Source: Fibrobacter sp. UBA4309
GTDB taxonomy: Bacteria; Fibrobacterota; Fibrobacteria; Fibrobacterales; Fibrobacteraceae
DNA length: 64,000 nucleotides
Direction of reading: 5' to 3'
NCBI RefSeq assembly: GCF_002395745.1
Contig: NZ_DGUN01000075.1
Location: 1-64,000, forward strand
In this document: piece by piece, positions 15,885-25,035 of the stretch
Layout of the letters: each line of letters begins with the position of its first letter
Numbering within the stretch: the first letter of the stretch is position 1
Made by a program: the position numbers and the translations under genes
Notes under the pieces: model-generated
What the model saw: the letters and a program-made list of their open reading frames with translations, nothing else
The model's database searches: none
Told to the model about the DNA's origin: nothing

Positions 15885-17537
15885 CTAATCCTTTAGGCAA
15901 CGGATCGGTATTAAGTTAAGAGGGTTTGTTGTACCTGTTATAACAGAACGGCGATTGGCAGCCATGCTAAAGGCACACGCGGCCATTTCTGTTTCCGTTG
16001 CGGGGCAAGACGCCCAGAAAATGGCTCCACCACCTTCCATATCTTGACAAGTACTGCACTGAAAAAGGATTCCAACATCTTTGTCTTCTACTCTTCCCAA
16101 AGAATCAAGTCTTCCGCCCCCAATGGGCAAGGCTCCGAACCCGTAAGCATCTACAGCTCCACTTTGCTCGTGGTCACTCCAAATAACCGTTCTTCTACCA
16201 AATACGACGCTGTATTTTTTTAACGCCTGGGCAGAGCCGTATTTTTTACCGACATAATGGATGTAATTCACGAGTTCATTCACTTCAGTCGTATCGGGCA
16301 GATGCCACCCCGTCGGGCACACTCCGCGCACCTTGCCTTCTATGCGACAAGGGCTATTTAATCCGCAACCCGTAGGCTTGCCGTTAGCCCTACCCGAAGA
16401 ATCCATCGCACCAGCCCAAGAATAGTAGCGTCCAAATTGGCAACCCGCTTGATAAGTCAGGCACCAGCTTGTTTCAATAGTGTCCCCTAATTCCTCGTCA
16501 TAATAATTGCTGTTGTAAAGGAGGTTTTCTGCCATCCAAGTCTGTTTGCCAATGGTAACGGTCTTGTATTTTCTATAATCGCGTTCATCAAGGAGTTCGC
16601 CATATTCACAATTGTCCACGCCGTTTTCGTTGCATGCGGGGACCGGATCCTTGGTATAGGGAATCTCTTTCAAATCCTTGACACAACGAAGAACCATCGA
16701 ATATCTCTTATATTCTTTAAGTATGGAAATTTTCTCCCACATCGCATGAAGCCCCATATAATAACGTTGGAAGGTACCGTCATACGCCCCTAAAGCAGCC
16801 CATACATAAGTAGAGCCAGAGCCATTGTCAGGATCACCAGTAGGCAATAAAGAAAAACCATAAGTGTCTAAGCCATTCGGGTCAACGTCCTCTTTGGACG
16901 CTTTTTCCCATCCGGATAAAGCCTTCAACTTTTGGGCAGCAACATCTTCACCACCGACATAATCAATCAGGACCCTAAACTCGTCACTGTGTGGAACATG
17001 CCAGCCTTCTGGGCATATACCTCTCATGTGGTGTTCGAATATTTCGTTGTTTGTTCCTGGATTAGACCTAAAACCAAAAGACGCAGAGCCATACAAGCCC
17101 ATCGTATCGATCATGACATTCCATGGATAATGATATCCAATTGTATCGCATCGAGCTCCCACCCGGCAAAAATTCCAATCTCTATCATCCTTATCTTTCA
17201 ATCCCGGGTCAAAAGCCAGATTCTGCGCCATCCACGTCTGTGTGCCTATCTGAACGGTCTTATAAACTTTCCCATCGCGATTGTCAACGAATTCGCCATA
17301 TTCTATATCCGGGTTCAGCAGGCTCCATGCCGTTTCTGTAAGCCCGTAGCTATGTGTTTCAATAGGACGAGCGCTCGAAGAAGATGATTTATTCTCTGCA
17401 CTTGAGGATTTGCTTGTCTCACCGGAGCCGGATGACGCATCGGACACTTCGTCTTTTACCGGATAAAACGAATCATCATCGGAGCAGGCCCCAAAAAATG
17501 CTCCAAGTAACAAGACTGCGAAAAACAGACGTTTCAT
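15885..17537 (-). CDS. FISUMP-domain lipoprotein (two domains)
   Basis: A 550-residue lipoprotein. The signal peptide ends in a lipobox (GAFFGAC, Cys18), followed by a Ser-rich linker (residues about 33-57) and two Fibrobacter succinogenes major paralogous domains. The first starts near YKTVQIGTQTWMAQNLAF and the second near YKTVTIGKQTWMAENLLY; each contains a GWHxP core (CPEGWHVPHSDEF and CPTGWHLPDTTEV). The family is hugely expanded in Fibrobacter, and its molecular role is unknown; a cell-surface location is inferred from the lipid anchor. GGGGG precedes the ATG. It is convergent with lgt, 12 bp away, and stands alone. Confidence 0.92.
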   Translation of the reverse strand: MKRLFFAVLLLGAFFGACSDDDSFYPVKDEVSDASSGSGETSKSSSAENKSSSSSARPIETHSYGLTETAWSLLNPDIEYGEFVDNRDGKVYKTVQIGTQTWMAQNLAFDPGLKDKDDRDWNFCRVGARCDTIGYHYPWNVMIDTMGLYGSASFGFRSNPGTNNEIFEHHMRGICPEGWHVPHSDEFRVLIDYVGGEDVAAQKLKALSGWEKASKEDVDPNGLDTYGFSLLPTGDPDNGSGSTYVWAALGAYDGTFQRYYMGLHAMWEKISILKEYKRYSMVLRCVKDLKEIPYTKDPVPACNENGVDNCEYGELLDERDYRKYKTVTIGKQTWMAENLLYNSNYYDEELGDTIETSWCLTYQAGCQFGRYYSWAGAMDSSGRANGKPTGCGLNSPCRIEGKVRGVCPTGWHLPDTTEVNELVNYIHYVGKKYGSAQALKKYSVVFGRRTVIWSDHEQSGAVDAYGFGALPIGGGRLDSLGRVEDKDVGILFQCSTCQDMEGGGAIFWASCPATETEMAACAFSMAANRRSVITGTTNPLNLIPIRCLKD

Positions 17538-17580
17538 ACAACCCCCATTTAATTTACCATCAAAATAGTAAATAAAGTTT

Positions 17581-18909
17581 CTAGCAGCTTACCGCGAGCT
17601 CGTCAATGGCTAGCGCAGGAACTCTTATGCCCGCAAAATTGCTGTAGTATTCGTTTCCGACAGCGGTAACGTTACGGATAATGTCGAAGAAGTTGCCGCT
17701 CAAGGTGACGCTGTCCACCGGATGCTGGATGACTCCGTTTTCGCACCAGAATCCATGGGCTCCGATGCTGAGTTCGCCCGATACAGCGCTACAGCCAGAA
17801 CCACCTTCCAAGCGAACGACCAGCAAGCATTTCGGGAAAAGCTTCAACAGTTCCGCAGTCGAAAGCTCCCCTGCCGGCACGAACATGTTCCAGAAAGCCG
17901 TAGACATCTTGGAACCGAATCCGCGGGCAGCGTTTCCGGTCGTCTTGCAGCCGTCCTTGGCAGCCGTCTCGAGATTGTACAGGGCTTCGTTGAATACGCC
18001 GTCCTTGATGACTTCTACGCGACGAGCGAGGGAACCTTCGGAATCGAAGTACATCTTGTTGCAGAAGTTTTCGCCAAGCGGGTCGCTCCACAGCGAAAGT
18101 TTTTCCGAAGCGATTTTCGTGCCCTGCTTGCCCGCCAGGCGTGACGTTCCCTTCTGCATGGATTCCGCGATAAACGGAGACGCGTACATCCCCATAAAGC
18201 GCCCCGCAATGCGTTCCGAGAAAATAACGGGAATCTTTCCGCTTTCGATTTTCCTTGCACCGAAAAGTTCCGTGGCGTAGGTCGCCGCCTTTTCGGCAAT
18301 TTCACCTACGCTGAACTCGCCCCAGTCACGACCGTTCTTGACGAAATTCCCCAGCTTGCTGATTCCGTCACGTTCGGCAACGGCCCCTGCCCCGACAGCG
18401 ACGGAATTGCTCTTGTCGGTATAGAAAAGCCCCTTGCTGTTGGCGACAATCGAGAAATCCTGGTTGATGTCCGCGCCAAGATAAGGTATGTTCTTGATTT
18501 CGGTAGAACGTGCGAACGTCTGCTTTTCGAGCTCTATGCAAAAATCCTTGACATCGCCAAGCGTGAGGGATTCAAGTGCCGGATTATAGTTGGGGCTCCC
18601 TTCCGGAATCTTTGCCGGGGTCGGAAGTTCAATATCGACCGCCTCGGTCCACTGCGTATGGCAAAGGGCATCTTTGATAGTCTGCGAAATGGCATCCTTG
18701 GTCAAGCGTTCCGTATGGGCGTAGCCGGGGCGGCCATCCTTGATAATGCGGATACCCAAGCCTACAGAATCGGAAATCTCGGTATTCTGCACCTGGCCCT
18801 GAAAAACGGATAGACTTTCAGAATGGGTATTGGAGGCAATAACGTCGAACTGCTCCGCCTCGCCTTTCGCGAGGTCGCACATACAAGAAACTGCGTCTGT
18901 AATATTCAT
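17581..18909 (-). CDS. pmbA: TldE/PmbA-family metalloprotease subunit
   Basis: A 442-residue homologue of PmbA (TldE), which with TldD forms a cytoplasmic protease for unfolded peptides and maturation of some peptide products. Recognisable parts are FDVIASNTHSESLSVFQGQV, GLGIRIIKDGRPGYAHTERL and the C-terminal GELSIGAHGFWCENGVIQHP. TldE lacks the zinc motif of TldD, as here. No tldD is in the window. The start ATG has no clear ribosome site and abuts a 7-bp-periodic repeat, so the translation signal may be unusual. Confidence 0.88.
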   Translation of the reverse strand: MNITDAVSCMCDLAKGEAEQFDVIASNTHSESLSVFQGQVQNTEISDSVGLGIRIIKDGRPGYAHTERLTKDAISQTIKDALCHTQWTEAVDIELPTPAKIPEGSPNYNPALESLTLGDVKDFCIELEKQTFARSTEIKNIPYLGADINQDFSIVANSKGLFYTDKSNSVAVGAGAVAERDGISKLGNFVKNGRDWGEFSVGEIAEKAATYATELFGARKIESGKIPVIFSERIAGRFMGMYASPFIAESMQKGTSRLAGKQGTKIASEKLSLWSDPLGENFCNKMYFDSEGSLARRVEVIKDGVFNEALYNLETAAKDGCKTTGNAARGFGSKMSTAFWNMFVPAGELSTAELLKLFPKCLLVVRLEGGSGCSAVSGELSIGAHGFWCENGVIQHPVDSVTLSGNFFDIIRNVTAVGNEYYSNFAGIRVPALAIDELAVSC

Positions 18910-18910
18910 A

Positions 18911-19014
18911 ATGAGTTACTAGTTTGTAGTTACTAGTTAAAAAGAAAAAAGTTCCTAAAATTAGTCAATAAATCCCACAAAAATCTAGTAACTTATAACT
19001 TGGAACTAGTAACT
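18911..19014. repeat. AGTTACT heptad arms, inverted
   Basis: One arm reads AGTTACT AGTTTGT AGTTACT AGTTAAA (from 18914); the other, near 18986-19012, reads CTAGTAA CTTATAA CTTGGAA CTAGTAA. The arms are approximate reverse complements about 45 bp apart. They fill the gap between the HTH gene and pmbA, including the end of the HTH gene. Confidence 0.55.
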
Positions 19015-19232
19015 TTTTTTGCGAGCATGCGCCAGTAGGCGGCGGGGCTACCGGTCACGGATTCGAGCGATTCGGCAAGTTCACGGGTAATCTCGACTGT
19101 CCCCGCAATCAGGCCTTCGAGCGTTTCCATCGGTACACCGATACGGCGCGCGAATTCGGCCTTGTCCATCTTGAGCCACTCGATACCTTCCAGAATTGCC
19201 TGCCCCGGAGTGGGCGTCCCATGTCTTGCCAT
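18993..19232 (-). CDS. HigA-type helix-turn-helix protein (orphan)
   Basis: A 79-residue DNA-binding protein of the HigA/VapI antidote type. The order TPGQAILEGIEWLKMDKAEF, ARRIGVPMETLEGLIAGT, and ITRELAESLESVTGSPAAYW matches the family's HTH plus C-terminal segment. Such proteins normally repress and neutralise a HigB-type RNase encoded next to them. No toxin-sized ORF is adjacent on either side. AGGA lies 8 nt before the ATG. It may be a stand-alone regulator or the relic of a toxin-antitoxin pair. The last codons overlap a heptad repeat arm. Confidence 0.75.
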   Translation of the reverse strand: MARHGTPTPGQAILEGIEWLKMDKAEFARRIGVPMETLEGLIAGTVEITRELAESLESVTGSPAAYWRMLAKKVTSSKL

Positions 19233-19297
19233 TGCATTATCCTTTTATAACAATTGCGCGAAGCGCCTTTATAAATCTTTCGTCTTTCGTCTCTCAT

Positions 19298-20905
19298 CTA
19301 AAACGAAACCTCTTTCCAGCCTTCCGCACCGAAGCGTAGGTCGCGTTCCACAAATTCCCAGATCAAAAGTTTTTTGCCCTTGAGCACGCCGGCCTTGCGG
19401 GCAAGCTTTTCACGCACGAGCGTCGAAGCGCCGCCATCGCTCACGATGCTTGCGACAGGCCTTCCCATATCCTTTGCAAAGTGCGCAATCCACCCCGCGT
19501 TCACCGGCGAATCGGTCTGGTAAATGCGACTGAAGCTGTCGCCGAGAATCAGGATTTTCGCCTTTCGGAAATCGTCCTTGAAAGGAGTCCTGACCGTATC
19601 GTAGGCTACGGTTTCTTGCACGGCCACCGAATCGGCAAGCGAATCCACGGGCGTTTCCGAGCTGTCCGGAGTTTGCGCGCGTTCCGTGACCTCTTGCTGC
19701 GAAACGACATGTCCGGTCACGCGTTGCACCTTGAACACATTGAACTTGTTGAGCCCGCTCATCTCGCCGATATCGCCCATGCGGTCGGCCACAGAGTCAG
19801 ATGCAACATAGGTCATGGATTCTTCGCCGATATCCACGACGCCCGCATCCGCCATCTCGCGCACCTTGCCTGCAATCACGCCGGCAGCAAGTTCCGCACC
19901 GCGCGGAGTCCAGTGCGTGTCGTCGTTCAGGTAGAGCGGTCCGAGTTTGGCATCGTCGGCCTTCGCGGCAAGGAGCGGCGTGTACAGATCAACGGTGTTG
20001 AGCCCGAGTCGAGCAAGCGAATCGAGAATCGCCTTGCCATGACCCGCGGCAGTCGTGCCATTTAAAAACTGTGCCGAGCCCGTAAGCCTTTCCGGATAGA
20101 TGCTCGGCTTGCCCGGAGTAATCACCACGAGCAGTTCCACGCCCTTCGCCTTGAGCTGGTCGCGGAACTTTTCAATCGCCTTGACCGGGTTGTCGAGTTT
20201 TGCAGAACGAATGTCCAGCGGGGACGGCTGCACCAGGAATTCCACGTCCTGGCGGTAGAAAAGCCAACGGCCCCCGCCAGCCCCGAGCACCACCTTCTCG
20301 CCCGGATCGTTAAAGATATTCCATACCGCAAGCTGGTAGCGCGGCCTCACCGCCAACACGAGCGCATTCTCGTCTTCCACCTTCTTTTCGAACGCGCGCA
20401 GGTAACGGCTCGTCCATACGCCGTAATGTTTGACCGCAAGGAACGCGCGCACAAGCGAGAAATGCCCAAATTCGGCGACAACCGCCTTGAGCGTGGAATC
20501 CGCCGCCTTGAAATTCTCGGGCTCATCCTCGAGGCTCGCAAGCAACGTGTCGGCCTGCTTGAGCAACCTGTAGCACGCCTCCGCAGTATCGAGTTGCGCA
20601 TACGCATTGACGGTCAGCGCGACCGCCTCCAAATCAGAAAGGGCTCCGATTACCGGTTCCAGTGCATCCGCAGTCTCCGTGCCACCCGCAATAGACTCGC
20701 GCGCAGCACGCCAGGCACTATCCAGGCGCATCGCCCCCGCAGTCATTTTTGATTCCCGCACGAACGGGGTGTAAACAACATCCTTGAAAATATCGAGGGA
20801 AACAAAACGTTTTTCGCCACGCAAGTCCGCAACAGTCTGCACCGTAAACGGAAGCAGCAACAGGACCGCGAACACGACGACAAAAGCAAAATAGGATTTC
20901 TTCAC
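19298..20905 (-). CDS. AlgJ/AlgX-like SGNH acetyltransferase-associated protein
   Basis: About 535 residues with one N-terminal membrane helix (FAFVVVFAVLLLLPFTVQTV) and a periplasmic part. From about residue 230 it shows an AlgJ/AlgX-type fold: VVITPGKPSIYPE, the DDTHWTPRGAEL motif (DxHW), and GDSFSRIYQTDSP with the nucleophile Ser. Such proteins O-acetylate exopolysaccharides together with an MBOAT membrane protein, which is absent from this window. The start is uncertain: GTG at 20905 is chosen because the longer ORF would begin inside the tRNA terminator hairpin. Residues 50-220 are helical and not recognised. Confidence 0.72.
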   Translation of the reverse strand: MKKSYFAFVVVFAVLLLLPFTVQTVADLRGEKRFVSLDIFKDVVYTPFVRESKMTAGAMRLDSAWRAARESIAGGTETADALEPVIGALSDLEAVALTVNAYAQLDTAEACYRLLKQADTLLASLEDEPENFKAADSTLKAVVAEFGHFSLVRAFLAVKHYGVWTSRYLRAFEKKVEDENALVLAVRPRYQLAVWNIFNDPGEKVVLGAGGGRWLFYRQDVEFLVQPSPLDIRSAKLDNPVKAIEKFRDQLKAKGVELLVVITPGKPSIYPERLTGSAQFLNGTTAAGHGKAILDSLARLGLNTVDLYTPLLAAKADDAKLGPLYLNDDTHWTPRGAELAAGVIAGKVREMADAGVVDIGEESMTYVASDSVADRMGDIGEMSGLNKFNVFKVQRVTGHVVSQQEVTERAQTPDSSETPVDSLADSVAVQETVAYDTVRTPFKDDFRKAKILILGDSFSRIYQTDSPVNAGWIAHFAKDMGRPVASIVSDGGASTLVREKLARKAGVLKGKKLLIWEFVERDLRFGAEGWKEVSF

Positions 20906-20940
20906 GTGTAGAAAATAACAATATTTAAGGCGATAAAAGA

Positions 20941-20963
20941 TATGCCCGGACGAGCCGGGCATA
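20941..20963 (-). terminator. Terminator after tRNA-Arg
   Basis: A perfect 9-bp stem TATGCCCGG/CCGGGCATA with a 5-nt loop, followed on the minus strand by TCTTTT. It lies 13 nt after the tRNA 3' end. Confidence 0.75.
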
Positions 20964-20976
20964 CAATAAAGAGAAA

Positions 20977-21049
20977 TACCCGGATCGCGATTCGAACGCG
21001 AGTTTGATCCTTAGGAGGGACCCGTTCTATCCAACTGAACTATCCAGGC
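20977..21049 (-). tRNA. tRNA-Arg (CCT)
   Basis: A 73-nt cloverleaf: acceptor GCCTGGA/TCCGGGT (with G-U pairs), D stem GTTC/GAAC, anticodon stem GGTCC/GGATC with loop CTCCTAA (anticodon CCT, reads AGG), and T arm TCGCG-TTCGAAT-CGCGA. CCA is not encoded. A TATATTTG box lies 11 nt upstream. Confidence 0.92.
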
Positions 21050-21060
21050 AAATTCGGGCA

Positions 21061-21068
21061 CAAATATA
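21061..21068 (-). promoter_or_regulatory. TATATTTG promoter box for tRNA-Arg
   Basis: An exact TAnnTTTG match 11 nt before the mature tRNA 5' end. A stable RNA gene with this box is good support that it is a real promoter element here. Confidence 0.55.
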
Positions 21069-21082
21069 GTAAAAAATTTCGA

Positions 21083-22582
21083 CTAGTACGCGTGGTCGCA
21101 GTCGACGTTTTCTTTACCCTTGATGCCGTTGGCACATTCCATAAGGCCCTGGAGTTCGCCGTTCCTGAACGTACCCCAGCTCTTCTTCTCGCCCTTCTCG
21201 ATAAGGCAGGCCATGTTGGATTTCGTGGGATCAGTCCCTTCGATGCCGTTCACCGGGATCCATTCATAGCAGCGTTCCGTGACTTCGAACGTCATGAACT
21301 TGCCCTCTAGCTTGCCGTCGCGGTAGTTGCCGAAGGAATAGCCAAGATCGTTGGGACCGTTGAGCAGGCCCTTCTTGAAGTCGATGGTAATCTTGTCCTT
21401 GATGTTCGCGCGTTCTTCCTTCATCTTGTCAAAAGCTTCCTGGGCGGCCTTGCGCTGTTTGCCCTTGAGCTTCGCAATGCGCTTCATTTCACGCTTGTCG
21501 GCCTTCTCGATAGCCTTCTGGTCCTGGACGAACGGGAAATGGACGACTACGCGGCCGTGGATGGTGTTGTCCCAGTACGGGATTTCGGCCATGAGGAATC
21601 CCTTCTGCGAGAACATGTTCACCATGCCGTGCACCGCCCCCATCTTGTAGGGAACCTCGAGGTGCAAGAAGTAATAAGGCTTCATCTTCTTCGCCACCTT
21701 CGGGTCTACAAAGAGGTTGTCAACGGCGCTGTAACGGTAGAACTTGGAAACGCCCGTCTTGTTGCCGTGGACGTATTCCGTGGTATAGAGGACCTTGCCG
21801 AATTCCTTGCCCTGTCGCATCGGCAGGTTGGGATCGTTGCCGTAGCCTATTTCGTGGCCATGGAACTTGCCGTTGGCATCGACGCTCATCTCGTTTTCGA
21901 GATAGCCGTTCAGCAAGAAGCCGGACCACTTGTCCTTGTCCTTGCAACGGACGTCGCTAAAGTCGACAAAGCGGCCCACGGCATCGGGCAAAAGGCGTTC
22001 CGGAAGTCCCGAAATGCTGAAAACGCCCTTGCGGTTCCAGTCCAGCAGTCGCGGAGCATCCGGACGTTCGTGATACTGGAAGAAGCACTGGATGCTGTCG
22101 AGGCGGTCCTTGCGTTCTGCGACATAGGTGCCGAACGGGGTCGGTTTCTTGTTGTCCGCAAACTTCTGGGCAATGGCGTCTTGCACCTTGCCGCCGTCGG
22201 TAAATTCCTTCAGAGTAAAGCCGGAGCTGTTGAGGTGATCTACGCAGAGGTCGAGGTTCCTGTTGAATTCCTCGCTATCCTCGGCGCACTTCTTGCCTTT
22301 GCACTTGAGGAGTTCCACGGGGGGCAGGTCCCAGACCTTGGTCACCTTCGTGCCGCCCTCGCCCCATTCGTCAGCTTCTTTCTCTTCGATATTGAAGCAG
22401 CCGCACAACCATGCCTCGCCGAAAGTCTTGACACCAAGACGATCCAGTTCCGCCTGGTCCACGCGGCCTACATTTTCCATCCAACAGTCAAAATAATGTG
22501 CAACCTGGCCCTCGCCCTGGGCGGCCGCAAAAACGGCCGTACATGCAAGTACGGACAGGCTAAGCTTGAGTGTATTATTCAT
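21083..22582 (-). CDS. Exported protein with MORN/YwqK-like repeats
   Basis: About 499 residues, with a signal peptide (MNNTLKLSLSVLACTAVFAAA). The mature part has many Cys and Lys residues. From about residue 240 it has repeats of the form NGYLENEMSVDANGKFHGHE, GNYRDGKLEGKF and GTFRNGELQGLM, which resemble MORN or YwqK-type units. I do not recognise a specific family. The start at 22582 is chosen by the signal peptide and an upstream AGGA; a second ATG lies 9 bp earlier. A TATATTTA box is at 22606-22613. Location is probably periplasm or outside; function unknown. Confidence 0.65.
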   Translation of the reverse strand: MNNTLKLSLSVLACTAVFAAAQGEGQVAHYFDCWMENVGRVDQAELDRLGVKTFGEAWLCGCFNIEEKEADEWGEGGTKVTKVWDLPPVELLKCKGKKCAEDSEEFNRNLDLCVDHLNSSGFTLKEFTDGGKVQDAIAQKFADNKKPTPFGTYVAERKDRLDSIQCFFQYHERPDAPRLLDWNRKGVFSISGLPERLLPDAVGRFVDFSDVRCKDKDKWSGFLLNGYLENEMSVDANGKFHGHEIGYGNDPNLPMRQGKEFGKVLYTTEYVHGNKTGVSKFYRYSAVDNLFVDPKVAKKMKPYYFLHLEVPYKMGAVHGMVNMFSQKGFLMAEIPYWDNTIHGRVVVHFPFVQDQKAIEKADKREMKRIAKLKGKQRKAAQEAFDKMKEERANIKDKITIDFKKGLLNGPNDLGYSFGNYRDGKLEGKFMTFEVTERCYEWIPVNGIEGTDPTKSNMACLIEKGEKKSWGTFRNGELQGLMECANGIKGKENVDCDHAY

Positions 22583-22635
22583 ATATCTCATTCCTGAATC
22601 CACTTTAAATATAATCAAGTTTTCAGGAAAGTTGC

Positions 22636-22962
22636 TCAACCACCGGAGAGTTTGACGGTATATCCCTTTTTTTCGAGTTCCGTCTTCAAAATATTGCGCT
22701 TATCGCCCTGGATTTCGATGTTGAAATCCTTTACCGAGCCCCCGACGCCACATTTTTGCTTTAGTGTACGGGCCAAATCCTTGAGTTCATCCTCGTCGAG
22801 CGGGATTCCCGAGACGACACTTGCCATCTTGCCCCCGCCCAGGCGCTTGAGCTGGATACGGACGACGCCGTCGCCCTGCGGGCGCTCCGCCTTGGGCTTT
22901 TCTTCTTTGATACGGCCTACGCCGGTCGCGAAAACGACTGTGGAACGCTCTTCGATAGACAT
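22636..22962 (-). CDS. yciH: SUI1/YciH-family translation factor
   Basis: A 108-residue protein with a C-terminal SUI1 domain: RIQLKRLGGGKMASVVSGIP, then LKQKCGVGGSVKDFNIEIQG and GDKRNILKTELEKKGY. These match bacterial YciH, the homologue of eukaryotic eIF1, which affects start-codon selection and growth-phase control of translation. The start codon overlaps the stop of the preceding 61-residue membrane protein by 1 bp (TAATG), so the two are translationally coupled. Confidence 0.88.
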   Translation of the reverse strand: MSIEERSTVVFATGVGRIKEEKPKAERPQGDGVVRIQLKRLGGGKMASVVSGIPLDEDELKDLARTLKQKCGVGGSVKDFNIEIQGDKRNILKTELEKKGYTVKLSGG

Positions 22963-23147
22963 TACTCCCCCTTGCCGGAATTCCTGCGATTCATGAAAAA
23001 AGCCAGCACAAAAGCCACCGCGAGATAGAGCCCCACGGCAGCCAGGAGGCCGACCAAGTCCGAACCTGTCGCCTCGCTAGCCTTCACAAAAAGGTAGACG
23101 GAGCAAGGAGTCGCAATCAGGAACAGGATGCCGGGAAGATTTTTCAT
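22962..23147 (-). CDS. Small two-helix membrane protein
   Basis: A 61-residue protein, MKNLPGILFLIATPCSVYLF at the N-terminus, with a second hydrophobic segment LVGLLAAVGLYLAVAFVLAF and a basic C-terminus (MNRRNSGKGE). The two helices suggest an inner-membrane hairpin. A longer in-frame reading to 23387 exists but runs through the xylanase gene in another frame. The stop overlaps the yciH start, and the gene begins 15 bp after the xylanase stop, so it sits in a xylanase-yciH transcript. No family recognised. Confidence 0.65.
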   Translation of the reverse strand: MKNLPGILFLIATPCSVYLFVKASEATGSDLVGLLAAVGLYLAVAFVLAFFMNRRNSGKGE

Positions 23148-23161
23148 GTAAGGAAATGTAG

Positions 23162-24808
23162 TTATTTCAATTCGACCATCTCGCTCTTTCCGTCGATGGT
23201 TACCTTGTACTTGCCGGGGTAACCGCGGAACTTCACGACACCGTTCTCGTCTGCCTTGAATGTGCCGTTGGTGGTCCACACCTTGTGCCACAGGTCGTAG
23301 ATGAGCTTGGCGGCGGGCTTTTCGCGCCCGTCCATGGCAACAATACCGCCGTTCTTGACCCAGTGGCGGCCATCCCAGAATCCCCACAGCACAATGCCTT
23401 CCACGGCCGGGTGGCTGAAGAAGATGCGGAGCACCATCTCGTAGCGGCGGGCCTGTTCATCTTCGCCGAAGTACATGCCCTTCTGCCAGTCGCCAAAATC
23501 AAGCTCGGTAACCTTGATGGGCAGCCCGAGCGAGCCGAGCCTGTCGAGGCGCTTCTTGATGAAGTTCGGGTTCAGCTGGCGGTCACCGAAGTGGCACTGC
23601 ACGCCGATGCCGTGTACGGGCACCTTGCGGTCGAGCATTCCCTTCACGATGTCGTAGAGGCGCTCGGTTTCGCCGGCGGCCACCACGTTGTACTCATTGA
23701 TAAACAGGCGTGCATCCGGGTCGGCACGGTGAGCCCACACATGGGCGCTATCCAGCAGGTCCCAACCGCACTTGTTGAAGATAAACGGCTCGTGGAAGGC
23801 TTCGTTCCACACGTCGTATTCCTTGATGCGGCCCTTGTATTCCTTCACGTCGCGGGTGATGCGGTCCTTGATCTTGTTCGAGATGTCCTTGCAACTGCCC
23901 TGGTTGCTGAAATGCTTGTCGAAGCCGTAGCCCTGGTGGCCCCACACGAGCGTATGGGCGCGGAAGCCCCACTTGTAGTCGTTCACGTAGTCCAGATACT
24001 GCTTGAATTCGTCGCGGCGGATCTTGCCCTTCTTGGGTTCGTATTCCGGCCACTTGAACTGGTTCTCGGGCACGCCGTACCAGAAGTACTTGTTGGCGGT
24101 CTTCCTATACCAGGTCTCCACGCTGTCCTTACTCGGGTATAGCGCGAGAGCCGTTCCGAAGGGGAAAGCGTGGCGCATGAGTTCCACCTTCACCTGCGCA
24201 CCGGGGGCCGCCTTCACGGTCAGTTCCTTTTTGCGGAGGCTGTCGATACGGGCGGCGGAATTGTTGTACCAGGTCATGTCGTCAAGGCCTTCCACCTTCT
24301 CGATTTCCACGTCGTCCATCTGCATCCAGCCCTTCGCGAGGCCCACATGGAACGTGACGTTGTTGAGGCCGTAGCCCTTCTGATCGGCAAGGAAGGTCAT
24401 GGAATAAGTTTTCCATTCATTGGTGAGCATGAAGGACGCGCTTTCCTTCTGGCGCCAGTCAGGAGCGCCTCCCTGCACGATGGCGTTGATAGGCATGTTG
24501 CCCTTCGCCTTGAACGTAAGCGTATAGTAGGCGGAATCGGCGAGCCACTTGGGGGGCTGCAGCTGCAGGCCCCAGGAGGGGTTCGGAAGTTCTTTCACCG
24601 TAACCTTCACGCCCTCGGAGCCATCCACACCGAGGCCGGGCTGACCGAGCTGCAGGTCCACCTTCGCCGGGCCATCCGGGTTGTTCCACAGGTACCAGCC
24701 GCCATCACCATACGACAAGTCGCCGTTCGTGAGCACGTTCTGCGCCATCAGCGGGGCTGCAGCCAGGGCTGCGGCTGCACATGCAAACTTAACACTCGAA
24801 AGATTCAT
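23162..24808 (-). CDS. GH10 endo-1,4-beta-xylanase with N-terminal CBM-like domain
   Basis: A 548-residue secreted xylan-degrading enzyme. Signal peptide at 1-22, a CBM4/9- or CBM22-like beta-sandwich at about 24-170 (NVLTNGDLSYGDGGWYLWNN), then a GH10 barrel at about 195-500. The catalytic acid/base is Glu336 in YDVWNEAFHE and the nucleophile is Glu435 in KVTELDFGD. RAHTLVWGH and VLWGFWDGRHW are further GH10 marks. A short C-terminal domain (about 500-548, ending KYKVTIDGKSEMVELK) resembles the tail common on Fibrobacter enzymes. It fits a fibre-degrading lifestyle. A TATATTCT box is at 24841-24848. Confidence 0.95.
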   Translation of the reverse strand: MNLSSVKFACAAAALAAAPLMAQNVLTNGDLSYGDGGWYLWNNPDGPAKVDLQLGQPGLGVDGSEGVKVTVKELPNPSWGLQLQPPKWLADSAYYTLTFKAKGNMPINAIVQGGAPDWRQKESASFMLTNEWKTYSMTFLADQKGYGLNNVTFHVGLAKGWMQMDDVEIEKVEGLDDMTWYNNSAARIDSLRKKELTVKAAPGAQVKVELMRHAFPFGTALALYPSKDSVETWYRKTANKYFWYGVPENQFKWPEYEPKKGKIRRDEFKQYLDYVNDYKWGFRAHTLVWGHQGYGFDKHFSNQGSCKDISNKIKDRITRDVKEYKGRIKEYDVWNEAFHEPFIFNKCGWDLLDSAHVWAHRADPDARLFINEYNVVAAGETERLYDIVKGMLDRKVPVHGIGVQCHFGDRQLNPNFIKKRLDRLGSLGLPIKVTELDFGDWQKGMYFGEDEQARRYEMVLRIFFSHPAVEGIVLWGFWDGRHWVKNGGIVAMDGREKPAAKLIYDLWHKVWTTNGTFKADENGVVKFRGYPGKYKVTIDGKSEMVELK

Positions 24809-25035
24809 AAGGACCTCATATTCACCAAAATGTTCTGCCTAGAATATAATAATGGCCAGGCATGTTCTTCCCCCAAAAATGCCTTTTTTCGGTTACGAGA
24901 AGGAACAGTATTGTCCACAGAAATGCCAAAGTGTATCAAGTGTATTCAATCTACAAATGGATTCCCTTTCCGTATCTAGGCATTTTTCTTTCGTCTTTCG
25001 TCTATAGTCTTTCCTCTATAACTATCTTTCTAACC

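Noticed and set aside
22962..23387. A 141-codon version of the small membrane protein
   Set aside because: The extra N-terminal part is the xylanase gene read in another frame; the ATG at 23147 begins a clean two-helix protein.
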